In this document: one piece after another, positions 1 to 4,880 of the stretch
Layout of the letters: the number at the start of each line of letters is the position of its first letter
Numbering within the stretch: position 1 is the first letter of the stretch
Origin: Nitrospinota bacterium
Lineage (GTDB): Bacteria; Nitrospirota; Nitrospiria; Nitrospirales; UBA8639
Reading direction: 5' to 3'
Assembly: GCA_022561525.1 (NCBI GenBank)
Contig: JADFRB010000027.1
Coordinates: forward strand, 1,313-10,350
Length of the DNA: 9,038 nt
Program-made: the position numbers and the translations under genes
Notes under the pieces: generated by a model
Told to the model about the DNA's origin: nothing
The model's input: only the letters and a program-made list of their open reading frames with translations
Database searches by the model: none

Positions 1-565
1 TCGACAGTTGGGCTCCGAATTCCAGTAAAGGAAAAATTCGTACCTCTTTGGCAACTCGACAAAGTTCATGGATGGATTGCAGATGGAAGTCCTGTGACAA
101 AGTGGCACTGTACAGAAAAAGAAAATGGGAGCAGAGGGCTAAGGCAAATTCGTGATTCTTGAATGGGAGGTTGGGCAGGCTTCCTTCCACATATCGCTTC
201 TCCTGAAGCCCAGATTGATAGTCCGACAAAAACAACTCCATCGCCGCCATGCGTGTACGACCTAAAGCTTCAACAGAGGGGATCCTATCCCATACAAAAT
301 CTTCGCCATGTTTTTGAGTCTGCTCTAGAACCTCCTGGGAGGTGTCTTCAATTCGTTTTCGAATCTCTTCCTCTGAATAACCATAGAGGGGGTCTATGGA
401 AACGACATTCCCACCCTGCGCAGTGAGAATACAATTAAAGCTGGCAGGTCCGTCACTACAGCCCAGAATACGCTGTTTCAAATCCTCGTCCGATAGGACA
501 AACATTCTTGTATATTCATCAAATGATCTTCCCCAAGGAACCACGGAATCTAACGTAAAAGGCAT
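1..565 (-). CDS. SAM-dependent methyltransferase-like protein, 3' end outside window
   Basis: The minus strand is open from an ATG at 563-565 to the left edge, 188 codons without a stop, so the C-terminus is missing. AAGGA (plus-strand 572-576) sits 6 nt before the ATG, which supports this start. It reads as a class I Rossmann methyltransferase. Residues 33-44 (ILGCSDGPASFN) are a motif-I SAM-binding loop, D58 in VVSIDPLY is the acidic residue at the end of the next strand, and residues 140-153 (FALALCSHFLFLYS) correspond to motif IV. The usual loop reads GCGDGP; here the third residue is Ser. I recall close relatives annotated only as SAM-dependent methyltransferases, and the substrate cannot be read from the sequence. 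It lies downstream of, and collinear with, the pterin dehydratase and a broken small gene. Confidence 0.82.
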   Translation of the reverse strand, partial: MPFTLDSVVPWGRSFDEYTRMFVLSDEDLKQRILGCSDGPASFNCILTAQGGNVVSIDPLYGYSEEEIRKRIEDTSQEVLEQTQKHGEDFVWDRIPSVEALGRTRMAAMELFLSDYQSGLQEKRYVEGSLPNLPFKNHEFALALCSHFLFLYSATLSQDFHLQSIHELCRVAKEVRIFPLLEFGAQLS

Positions 566-685
566 TGGTCGTCCTTTTTTTTTGCCGAAGGGTAATGCGA
601 GAAGTTTGAATAGTTTTAGGTATACCCGCTGTGCTTTGAAAAATCTAGATTGGTGGGGAAGGGAGGAGGCTAAGAGGAAAAGTGG

Positions 686-1009
686 TTAAAGATTCGGATT
701 CACCTGCAGAGGCAACGTAAAGTAGCGACCTTTGTCTTCAACCAAGAGATGTTTAGCAACAAGGGTTGAGACAGCGGTCTCAATGGACAGGGCCGAATCC
801 GGGTGGAAAGGCGATTCGGCGGGAGCCCGACGGATTTGGTCTAACGTTTTGGGAGTTTCATTGCATCATTCGATAATGAACGCAAATGGCCAGTCAAACC
901 GTTCGCTCGTCAGTTTGTCGGTCCGGCAATTATATACGGTCACATAACTCAGGGCCTTGGCATAGAACGGATGATTTTCTGAAAAATACCGAGCCCGCCA
1001 TTCCTGCAC
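686..1009 (-). pseudogene. Small hypothetical gene interrupted by in-frame TGA
   Basis: One minus-strand frame ending with TAA at 686-688 reads as convincing protein on both sides of a single in-frame TGA at 866-868. The upstream part contains WRARYFSENHPFYAKAL and FDWPFAFIIE; the downstream part contains TPKTLDQIRRAPAESPFHPD, SIETAVSTLVAKHLLVEDK and YFTLPLQVNPNL. The last portion looks like a short winged-helix tail. No ATG is available in the frame. The only plausible start is GTG at 1007-1009, which has no visible ribosome binding site, and a TGA at 1028-1030 closes the frame upstream. The 5' end may therefore be lost as well. It follows the phhB-like gene by 36 nt and precedes the methyltransferase by 120 nt on the same strand. 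I do not recognise the family. A sequencing error at the TGA is the main alternative. Confidence 0.55.
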
Positions 1010-1045
1010 TTGGCTTGAGAAGACGGATCAATCGTGATGAATCAA

Positions 1046-1384
1046 TCAGCCATTACTGGAGAACACCCGATCCGCTTTTGCCGCGAAAAAGAAATCGCTT
1101 TCGGTCAGGCCTTGAATCTTATGCGTCCAAATTTCCACCTTGCACTTGCCCCATGCCAAAAACAGATCAGGATGATGGCCTTGGTCTTCCGCAATCGCCC
1201 CGACTTTGTTCACAAATTCGAGAGCCTCAGCAAAATTCTTGAACAAATACTCCCGTTCCAGATGGCCTTGAGCATTCAACGCCCACCCTTGTTCCAACTG
1301 CCCAAGTAATTCCTGCGCCTTCGCCGGTTCAACCGACGGCACACCACCTCGACATGGCACACATTGATTATCAGCGAGTCCCAT
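1046..1384 (-). CDS. phhB: Pterin-4a-carbinolamine dehydratase (PCD/DCoH family)
   Basis: This 112-aa protein has the usual length and layout of 4a-hydroxytetrahydrobiopterin dehydratase, which dehydrates the 4a-carbinolamine made by aromatic amino acid hydroxylases and so recycles the pterin cofactor. The signature is clear: H70-H71-P72, then the strand FLAWGKCKVEIWTH ending in H88, then GLTESDFFFAAKAD at 92-105. The two central His residues and the His after the WT pair are the active-site residues known for the family. The N-terminal CVPCRGG segment is common in bacterial members. The start is well supported by AGGAGG about 6 nt upstream of the ATG. No phenylalanine hydroxylase gene lies in the window, so the partner enzyme is unknown. 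In such contexts the protein may serve another pterin, for example in molybdopterin-related roles. Confidence 0.94.
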   Translation of the reverse strand: MGLADNQCVPCRGGVPSVEPAKAQELLGQLEQGWALNAQGHLEREYLFKNFAEALEFVNKVGAIAEDQGHHPDLFLAWGKCKVEIWTHKIQGLTESDFFFAAKADRVFSSNG

Positions 1385-1424
1385 AAATGCCCTCCTTTAT
1401 AAAAATCTCAATACCAAAATTTTT

Positions 1425-1443
1425 CCCTCCATTGTAAGGAGGG
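1425..1443. repeat. Small GC-rich inverted repeat in divergent intergenic region
   Basis: CCCTCC (1425-1430) pairs with GGAGGG (1438-1443) across a 7-nt spacer. It lies in the roughly 210-bp divergent region between the phhB-like gene and the 67-aa gene, which must hold both promoters. I could not assign -35/-10 boxes with confidence. It could be an operator or a remnant of a small repeat. Confidence 0.3.
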
Positions 1444-1595
1444 GCAAGGGCGGTAGAGATTCTCCCTTGGAGGGAATTATAGGCTTCCAAAAACCTGATG
1501 CACAAATCTCTTGCTTCTGGATCGGCACGTTGTGGCATATTTGGGAAACTACATCCCCTGTCAGATGGGACTACCCTTTAAACAAGGAGTGTCAC

Positions 1596-1799
1596 ATGGG
1601 GCCGACGAAAGTGATCGTGAAAGTTTTCGCTATCTATGAGGCGAAGACCGGGAAGTTCATTGAGGACGGGCTTGCGATTTATGAAGAGCTCCAGGACTAT
1701 GCCAACCACCCTTATATTTCACTTCCTGTTGTGGACAAGGCGGGCCAGCCTTGGCTGCTAGAGGGCGAGCCTATTTATTTTACGGGGCAGGCGGTTTGA
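1596..1799 (+). CDS. Hypothetical 67-aa protein, probably the N-terminal part of a split gene
   Basis: The ATG at 1596 was chosen over an upstream ATG at 1467 because AAGGAG (1584-1589) lies 6 nt before it and the coding character begins here (MGPTKVIVKVFAIYEAKTG). The product is acidic, soluble, without a signal peptide or membrane segment, and ends in GEPIYFTGQAV. I do not recognise the family. In the +1 frame the DNA continues seamlessly into a zinc-ribbon segment (see 1762-1947). Skipping one base in the GGGG run at 1785-1788 would fuse the two into a protein of about 117 residues. The gene may therefore be the front half of a frameshifted gene instead of a complete one. Confidence 0.6.
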   Translation: MGPTKVIVKVFAIYEAKTGKFIEDGLAIYEELQDYANHPYISLPVVDKAGQPWLLEGEPIYFTGQAV

Positions 1800-1947
1800 A
1801 AATCCCAAAGACGAGGCGCTTCACTGGTGTCCGGATTGTGGCGGGATGGGCATTCGAGATGATGAGCCCATGGTCGAGTCCGACTGCATTCGTTGCGTGT
1901 CGTGTGACCATGAATTTGATATCCGGCTCGAGATGATGGAGGGTTAA
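1762..1947 (+). pseudogene. Zinc-ribbon reading frame without own start (C-terminal half of split gene)
   Basis: This frame opens after TAG 1759-1761 and ends at TAA 1945-1947. From 1795 it reads FENPKDEALHWCPDCGGMG, and further on CIRCVSCDHEFDIRLEMMEG. The CPDC and CIRC pairs (first Cys codon at 1828) form a classic four-Cys zinc ribbon. No ATG, GTG or TTG start exists before the first CPDC pair; the first in-frame ATG at 1846 would discard half of the zinc site. It overlaps the 67-aa gene in the next frame, and removing one G at 1785-1788 joins them as ...YFTG-RRFENPKDEA.... I therefore read this as the second half of the same gene, separated by an indel or by a recoding event. Translation from a rare start codon is a weaker alternative. 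Confidence 0.55.
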
Positions 1948-2000
1948 CTCATCCTCTCCCAAGCCATCGGGGTATGCAGAGGACCAATGGAATTGAAAAT

Positions 2001-2046
2001 CCCCCTCACCCCCTTTTCCAAAGGGGGAATTCCCCTGTCTCCGCGG
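2001..2046. repeat. GC-rich palindromic intergenic repeat
   Basis: The core CCCCCTTT (2009-2016) and AAAGGGGG (2020-2027) is a perfect 8-bp stem with a 3-nt loop. Flanking C-runs (2001-2005, 2032-2035) and a G-run (2044-2048) allow alternative pairings. It follows the zinc-ribbon frame by about 55 nt. It could act as a weak transcript end, but there is no T-tract after the stem. A dispersed repeat is the more likely reading. Confidence 0.5.
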
Positions 2047-2053
2047 GGGCATG

Positions 2054-2069
2054 CTTTTTGAAAAGCCCC
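2054..2069. repeat. Isolated end of the palindromic repeat family
   Basis: CTTTTTGAAAAGCCCC differs at one base from the right end of the complete copy at 2795-2915 (CTTTTTGAACAGCCCC, 2900-2915). No repeat body precedes it, so it is a remnant or a chance partial match. Confidence 0.4.
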
Positions 2070-2204
2070 TTTCCTCCCGACACTAGCCTTAAGCAATAAA
2101 TTTAACTTTCCCTGTCAGCCAAATACTCCTTCGTGCGTTTATCTTTTGAGGGTACGCCCGACCTTGGGAAGGGCGAATTCGCTATGCCGGATTTGTTTAG
2201 AAAA

Positions 2205-2217
2205 GGGGACTGTTGAA
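2205..2217. repeat. Possible left-end remnant of the palindromic repeat family
   Basis: GGGGACTGTTGAA matches the left end of the complete copy (GGGGCTGTTGAA) with one extra A. The following sequence does not match the repeat body. Confidence 0.3.
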
Positions 2218-2271
2218 TATTTCACTCCCATGGCAAATACATGCCCAATGAGACAACCTCCATTAGCTGGA

Positions 2272-2417
2272 GGGAATGTTCAAAAAAGCATGCCCTGAGT
2301 CTTTCCGAAGGGTCTATCCAGCAAGGCCGCAGCCATTTTGACGAGCGGAGCGTACATGGAGTACGTGAGCACGGCAAAATGGCGAGAACACCGCTGGCGG
2401 CTTTTTTCAACATTCCC
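2272..2417 (-). repeat. Palindromic repeat copy 1 (146 bp), upstream of response regulator
   Basis: The ends GGGAATGTTCAAAAAAG and CTTTTTTCAACATTCCC form a 17-bp inverted repeat with one mismatch. Inside lie a CCATTTTG/CAAAATGG stem (2333-2340 with 2375-2382) and an apical CGTAC/GTACG stem (near 2351-2365). Read on the minus strand it matches the copy at 2795-2915 along most of its length, sharing for example the CCGCCAGCGGC-type arm, CTCACGTAC apex and GCGGCCTTGCTGGA arm. It has about 25 bp extra near its left end. It ends 2 nt before the ribosome binding site of the response regulator, so a transcript through it would carry a long hairpin in the leader. Confidence 0.88.
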
Positions 2418-2419
2418 AT

Positions 2420-2425
2420 AAGGAG
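2420..2425 (+). promoter_or_regulatory. Ribosome binding site of response regulator gene
   Basis: AAGGAG lies 6 nt before the ATG at 2432 and begins 2 nt after the end of repeat copy 1. Pairing of the repeat or its flanks could in principle affect access to it. Confidence 0.75.
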
Positions 2426-2431
2426 CGGGAT

Positions 2432-2794
2432 ATGAATGGGAAAGGGATTCTGATGGTCAGTGAAAATCAGGACCTTCTAATATCCGTCACAGAGTATCTC
2501 AGACAGATGGAATTTGATGTGGTCACGTGCCGGGAAGGCCTTCAACGAAACGACTTCTTCAAGGCCTCATGTATCAAAGGGATTCTTTTAGATCTGGAAA
2601 TGTCGGGCAATGATGGGGTGTCGATGCTGAAACATCTTCGAAAATTACATCCCACGGTTCCGATCATTGCGTTATCTATCCATGAAAATGTAATGGGGTT
2701 GGTCCGAGCCGTAGAAGAAGGCGCAACCGATTATATGGTTAAGCCTATCCACCCTCACCATTTACGAGAGAAGTGCACGTTGGTATTTGATTAA
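2432..2794 (+). CDS. Single-domain response regulator (CheY-like receiver) with altered acidic pocket
   Basis: This 120-aa protein is one receiver domain and nothing else. The phosphoacceptor is D54 in GILLDLEM, the switch Ser is S82 in IIALS, and the conserved Lys is K104 in YMVKPI, which fits a phosphorylatable alpha/beta receiver. The Mg-binding acidic pair after beta-1, normally D-D or E-D in VVDD, is S10-E11 (LMVSEN), so one of the two acids is missing. No output domain, histidine kinase or phosphotransfer gene lies nearby. It would have to act through protein contact, as CheY or DivK types do. The gene fits exactly between two opposed repeat copies, with AAGGAG 6 nt upstream and the second repeat starting right after TAA. 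The C-terminal helix (HHLREKCTLVFD) is short, so slight truncation by the repeat is possible. Confidence 0.9.
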   Translation: MNGKGILMVSENQDLLISVTEYLRQMEFDVVTCREGLQRNDFFKASCIKGILLDLEMSGNDGVSMLKHLRKLHPTVPIIALSIHENVMGLVRAVEEGATDYMVKPIHPHHLREKCTLVFD

Positions 2795-2915
2795 GGGGCT
2801 GTTGAAAAAGTCCGCCAGCGGCGTTCTCGGGTCTTTGTCGTGCTCACGTACTACCGTACGCTCCGCGCGTCAAAGCCCCTGCGGCCTTGCTGGACGGGCC
2901 TTTTTGAACAGCCCC
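2795..2915 (+). repeat. Palindromic repeat copy 2 (121 bp), directly after response regulator stop
   Basis: The ends GGGGCTGTTGAAAAAG (2795-2810) and CTTTTTGAACAGCCCC (2900-2915) pair over 16 bp with one mismatch. An inner CTTTG/CAAAG stem (2833-2837 with 2871-2875) and a CGTAC/GTACG apex (near 2856-2870) make the unit a nearly complete fold-back. It is the opposite-orientation partner of the copy at 2272-2417. From memory, very similar units are scattered through Nitrospira genomes. It starts at the first base after the stop codon and could serve as the 3' end or stabilising hairpin of the mRNA. It lacks a transposase and resembles a MITE or REP-like element. Confidence 0.88.
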
Positions 2916-3019
2916 TTTTCTTCAGACAAATAAAAATGTGAGTCAGTCGTCCCAAACCAAGATAATTTTATTGAATTATTCGGCACTCCCACTAAAGAAG
3001 ATTCCGAGTCCGAAACGTT

Positions 3020-3505
3020 TTAGCGGACTGAGGCCAATTTTTCTTGGAGTTTTGCCGTTTGAAAAGTGGCTCGCTCGTTTCCATTGAGCCCGTCTTCATT
3101 CGAGTCGATCCAGGTTTTGGTGGGGAATCCAAGCGAGTCCCGTCCAGTTCCATAATACAAGGCATTCGCAATGATGACGTAGGTCATGGAGCTGATCGTG
3201 CCGTCGGTTTGCAACACAATATATTTTGGGTCTTGTCGTTCCGGTAGGTATGGGTGATGTCCGGCCATGATCATATGAATGCGATGGACCGTGACATGAA
3301 TCATCTGTTCGCCTTGTTCAGGCTGATACACAATGGCCATCATGCCATTGGGGAGTAGATCTGATTCATTTGAGAGAGGATGTTGGAATGCGATGGGGTT
3401 GGGATAATCGTGGCAAGCCCAGGAATCGGAGGGGAGAAAAGTGAGTAGCGCGACTGCGCCCCCTATCGTCATGACCATGTTGGAGAAAAGGGATTTCGTT
3501 TTCAT
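3020..3505 (-). CDS. Secreted protein with EF-hand-like calcium loop, unknown function
   Basis: This 161-aa protein starts at an ATG preceded by AGGAGG at 8 nt. Residues 1-30 form a signal peptide (MKTKS, hydrophobic MTIGGAVALLTFL, then SDSWA), with probable cleavage after A30. C31 follows, but the -2 Trp does not fit a lipobox, so export to the periplasm or outside is more likely than a lipoprotein. The mature part carries many His and Met residues (HVTVHRIHMIMAGHHPYLP), suggestive of metal binding. D134-E144 (DSNEDGLNGNE) has the D-x-N-x-D-G spacing of an EF-hand or dockerin-type Ca loop. I do not recognise a named family. It stands alone: the neighbours are a repeat on one side and an IS element on the other. 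The 104 bp on its 3' side contain no clear terminator. Confidence 0.75.
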   Translation of the reverse strand: MKTKSLFSNMVMTIGGAVALLTFLPSDSWACHDYPNPIAFQHPLSNESDLLPNGMMAIVYQPEQGEQMIHVTVHRIHMIMAGHHPYLPERQDPKYIVLQTDGTISSMTYVIIANALYYGTGRDSLGFPTKTWIDSNEDGLNGNERATFQTAKLQEKLASVR

Positions 3506-3611
3506 GGAGATGCCCTCCTATTCTAAAGGCCTCCAAAACTCCCCCTCTATTATCTTTATCGGTGAATCGTCTTAATTTCTGAAGGTTTTGGCTCAGGTCT
3601 ATTCAATATAG

Positions 3612-3642
3612 AAGCCCTTGGACCCTGTTCGATCCAAGGGCT
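3612..3642 (+). repeat. Left terminal inverted repeat of IS1-family element, itself palindromic
   Basis: AGCCCTTGGA (3613-3622) and TCCAAGGGCT (3633-3642) are perfect inverted repeats around a 10-nt spacer. The same arrangement occurs at the other end of the element. Confidence 0.75.
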
Positions 3643-3775
3643 GAACGGGTTGCCCGGCAATATTTGACCAGACACATGAATGTTGAAGAACGTGTCAAGA
3701 GCCAATAATAATGAGGTATCGTTAATTTGATAGATATATGGTACGTCCTCTTCCTTATTTTTGGGGGAGGTGCCT

Positions 3776-4461
3776 ATGTTGAATTGTCCGCGATGGTCCA
3801 GTGCTGCCCGAGTCAAAAGTGGAATCCTTATCGACCGCCAGCGCGACACGTGCAAAGAATGCCAGTATCTGTATACGGTTTCCCACAAGTCTGATACTTC
3901 CACCTCAGCCCAACGCCGCCTGGCCGTGACTCTGTACTTGGAAGGCCTGGGCTTTCGGTCGATTGGTCGGATTTTAGGGTTTAGTCATGTGGCGATCTAC
4001 CAATGGATCCACGCCTTGGGGAAAGAGGTGGCTCAGATCAAGCGCCCCTCCGCCCAGATCGTCGAACTCGATGAGCTGCATAGCTCTGTGGGGCATAAAA
4101 AAACTATTGCTGGAGCTGGATTGCTGTTGATCGACTTGGGAAACGCTTCCTCCATGTTGTCACTGACACCCGAGGGGTCGTAACTGGGGAACAATTGTGG
4201 GATGCCATGAAGAGTCCGCTGATTGCCCAAGTCATGACAGACTACTGGGAACCGTATGAGCACTTTGTGCCCCCGGAGTACCACATCCAGTCGAAAGCGG
4301 AAACCTTCACCGTCGAAGGCTACAATAGCGTGTTCCGCCACTTTCTGGCCCGCTTTCGCGGAAACACGAAGTGTTATAGCAAAAGCGAAAGGAGGTTGCG
4401 GTATTCGGTCCTGCTCCTGATGGCAAAGTGGAACGGCGAACTTGAATATCTATTAAATTAA
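3776..4461 (+). CDS. IS1-family transposase, two frames joined at an A7 tract
   Basis: Frame one starts at ATG 3776 (GGGGGAGG at 3763-3770, 5 nt upstream) and runs to TAA 4181-4183. The conserved sequence changes frame at A7 (4097-4103): GHKK is followed in the -1 frame by NYCWSWIAVDR and on to TAA 4459-4461. The joined product is 228 aa, close to the 232 aa of IS1 InsAB'. Domains in order: zinc-knuckle (C4, C26-K-E-C29), helix-turn-helix (about 55-80, GFRSIGRILGFSHVAIYQWI), and DDE domain with D99 in ELDELHS, D156 in MTDYW and E181 in VEGYN. The C-terminal RGNTKCYSKS stretch is typical. The second Cys of the knuckle is Trp (CPRW instead of CPxC). The shift may be programmed, since IS1 uses A-rich slippage, but canonical IS1 shifts before the DDE domain, so a plain indel in a homopolymer is also possible. 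Confidence 0.85.
4097..4103 (+). promoter_or_regulatory. A7 tract at transposase frame change (candidate -1 slippage site)
   Basis: Zero frame reads CAT AAA AAA ACT. A -1 slip on the second AAA gives AAC TAT TGC and restores the conserved KKN order and the remaining 119 codons. The base before the run is T, so it is not a standard X-XXY-YYZ heptamer with tandem re-pairing. Slippage of a single tRNA or of RNA polymerase would be required. Confidence 0.45.
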
Positions 4462-4498
4462 CAATTCCCAAAAAGATATTTGGGAAGCCTCAACACAA

Positions 4499-4529
4499 AG
4501 CCCTGGGACTGGTCAGAGTCCAAGGGCTT
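4499..4529 (-). repeat. Right terminal inverted repeat of IS1-family element, itself palindromic
   Basis: AGCCCTGGGA (4499-4508) and TCCAAGGGCT (4519-4528) pair 9 of 10. Extended to AAAGCCC...GGGCTTT (4497-4530) they give a 14-bp stem with one mismatch and a 6-nt loop, so this end could also terminate transcription of the transposase. Confidence 0.75.
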
Positions 4530-4880
4530 TGTTATGGGGTGGCGACTACCAAAAAGTCTGTTAACTATTGGATGTTAAAAGATGTTTTCATAGGACAGTT
4601 TCACTGTTGCCCCCAAAGTTGCCCCATACTTTTAACCCCACTTCACAATTTGCCAGGATTTTTCCTTACTACTAGCCAAACAAGCGTTTTGGTTCTGACG
4701 AATTGAGATTGAGGTAGATCTGGAATTGGGACCAAAACCGGGACCGAACTGAGAGTGAAACCGTGACCCAAACAGAAGTCCTTTTTGAATAGGATTAAAA
4801 ACTCGTGATAAGGTATCCTGAAAGGTATAAAGTAGTCCTTTCCAAAATACACCTATTGAAAGGGGAAGTGCTCTATCTAT
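4530..4880. other. Intergenic region upstream of desaturase
   Basis: About 350 bp with no supportable gene on either strand. It contains a short direct repeat GTTGCCCC (4606-4613 and 4618-4625) and is AT-rich toward its right half. The desaturase promoter should lie here. A TTGAAT near 4784 and a TATAAA near 4825 are visible, but their spacing to one another is wrong, so I make no promoter call. Confidence 0.4.

Larger units (their letters stand above)
1948..2271. other. Non-coding stretch with palindromes and repeat remnants
   Basis: About 320 bp without a supportable gene. It holds a GC-rich palindrome (2001-2046) and two isolated pieces that resemble the ends of the palindromic repeat found at 2272 and 2795 (2054-2069 and 2205-2217). 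No coding reading, RNA gene or clear promoter was recognised between them on either strand. It appears to be a landing area for short repeats. Confidence 0.5.
3612..4529 (+). mobile_element. IS1-family insertion sequence (918 bp)
   Basis: An IS1-type transposase is enclosed by 31-bp imperfect inverted repeats (3612-3642 and 4499-4529, 25 of 31 positions matching), which defines the borders. The length is within the IS1-family range. I found no convincing 8-9 bp target duplication: the flanks are CAATATAG on the left and TGTTATGGG on the right. The borders may therefore be a few bases off, or the insertion is old or rearranged. Confidence 0.78.

Noticed and set aside
163..689. Two plus-strand open frames (163-426 and 396-689)
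   Set aside because: They are antisense to the methyltransferase, which has recognisable motifs and a ribosome binding site; their own translations look random.
866..868. Selenocysteine codon
   Set aside because: No selenoprotein family fit, no redox motif context and no convincing hairpin just downstream; a nonsense change is simpler.
2222..2435. Open frames of 64-65 codons on both strands over the repeat copy
   Set aside because: They lie within the palindromic repeat, whose symmetry creates mirrored open frames.
3556..3903. Minus-strand 115-codon frame
   Set aside because: It lies antisense to the IS1 transposase start and left end and has no recognisable motifs.
3603..4538. Target-site duplication flanking the IS1 element
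   Set aside because: CAATATAG and TGTTATGGG do not match in any register I tried.
4606..4625. Phage attachment site based on GTTGCCCC repeats
   Set aside because: Only two 8-bp copies, and no integrase gene in the window.
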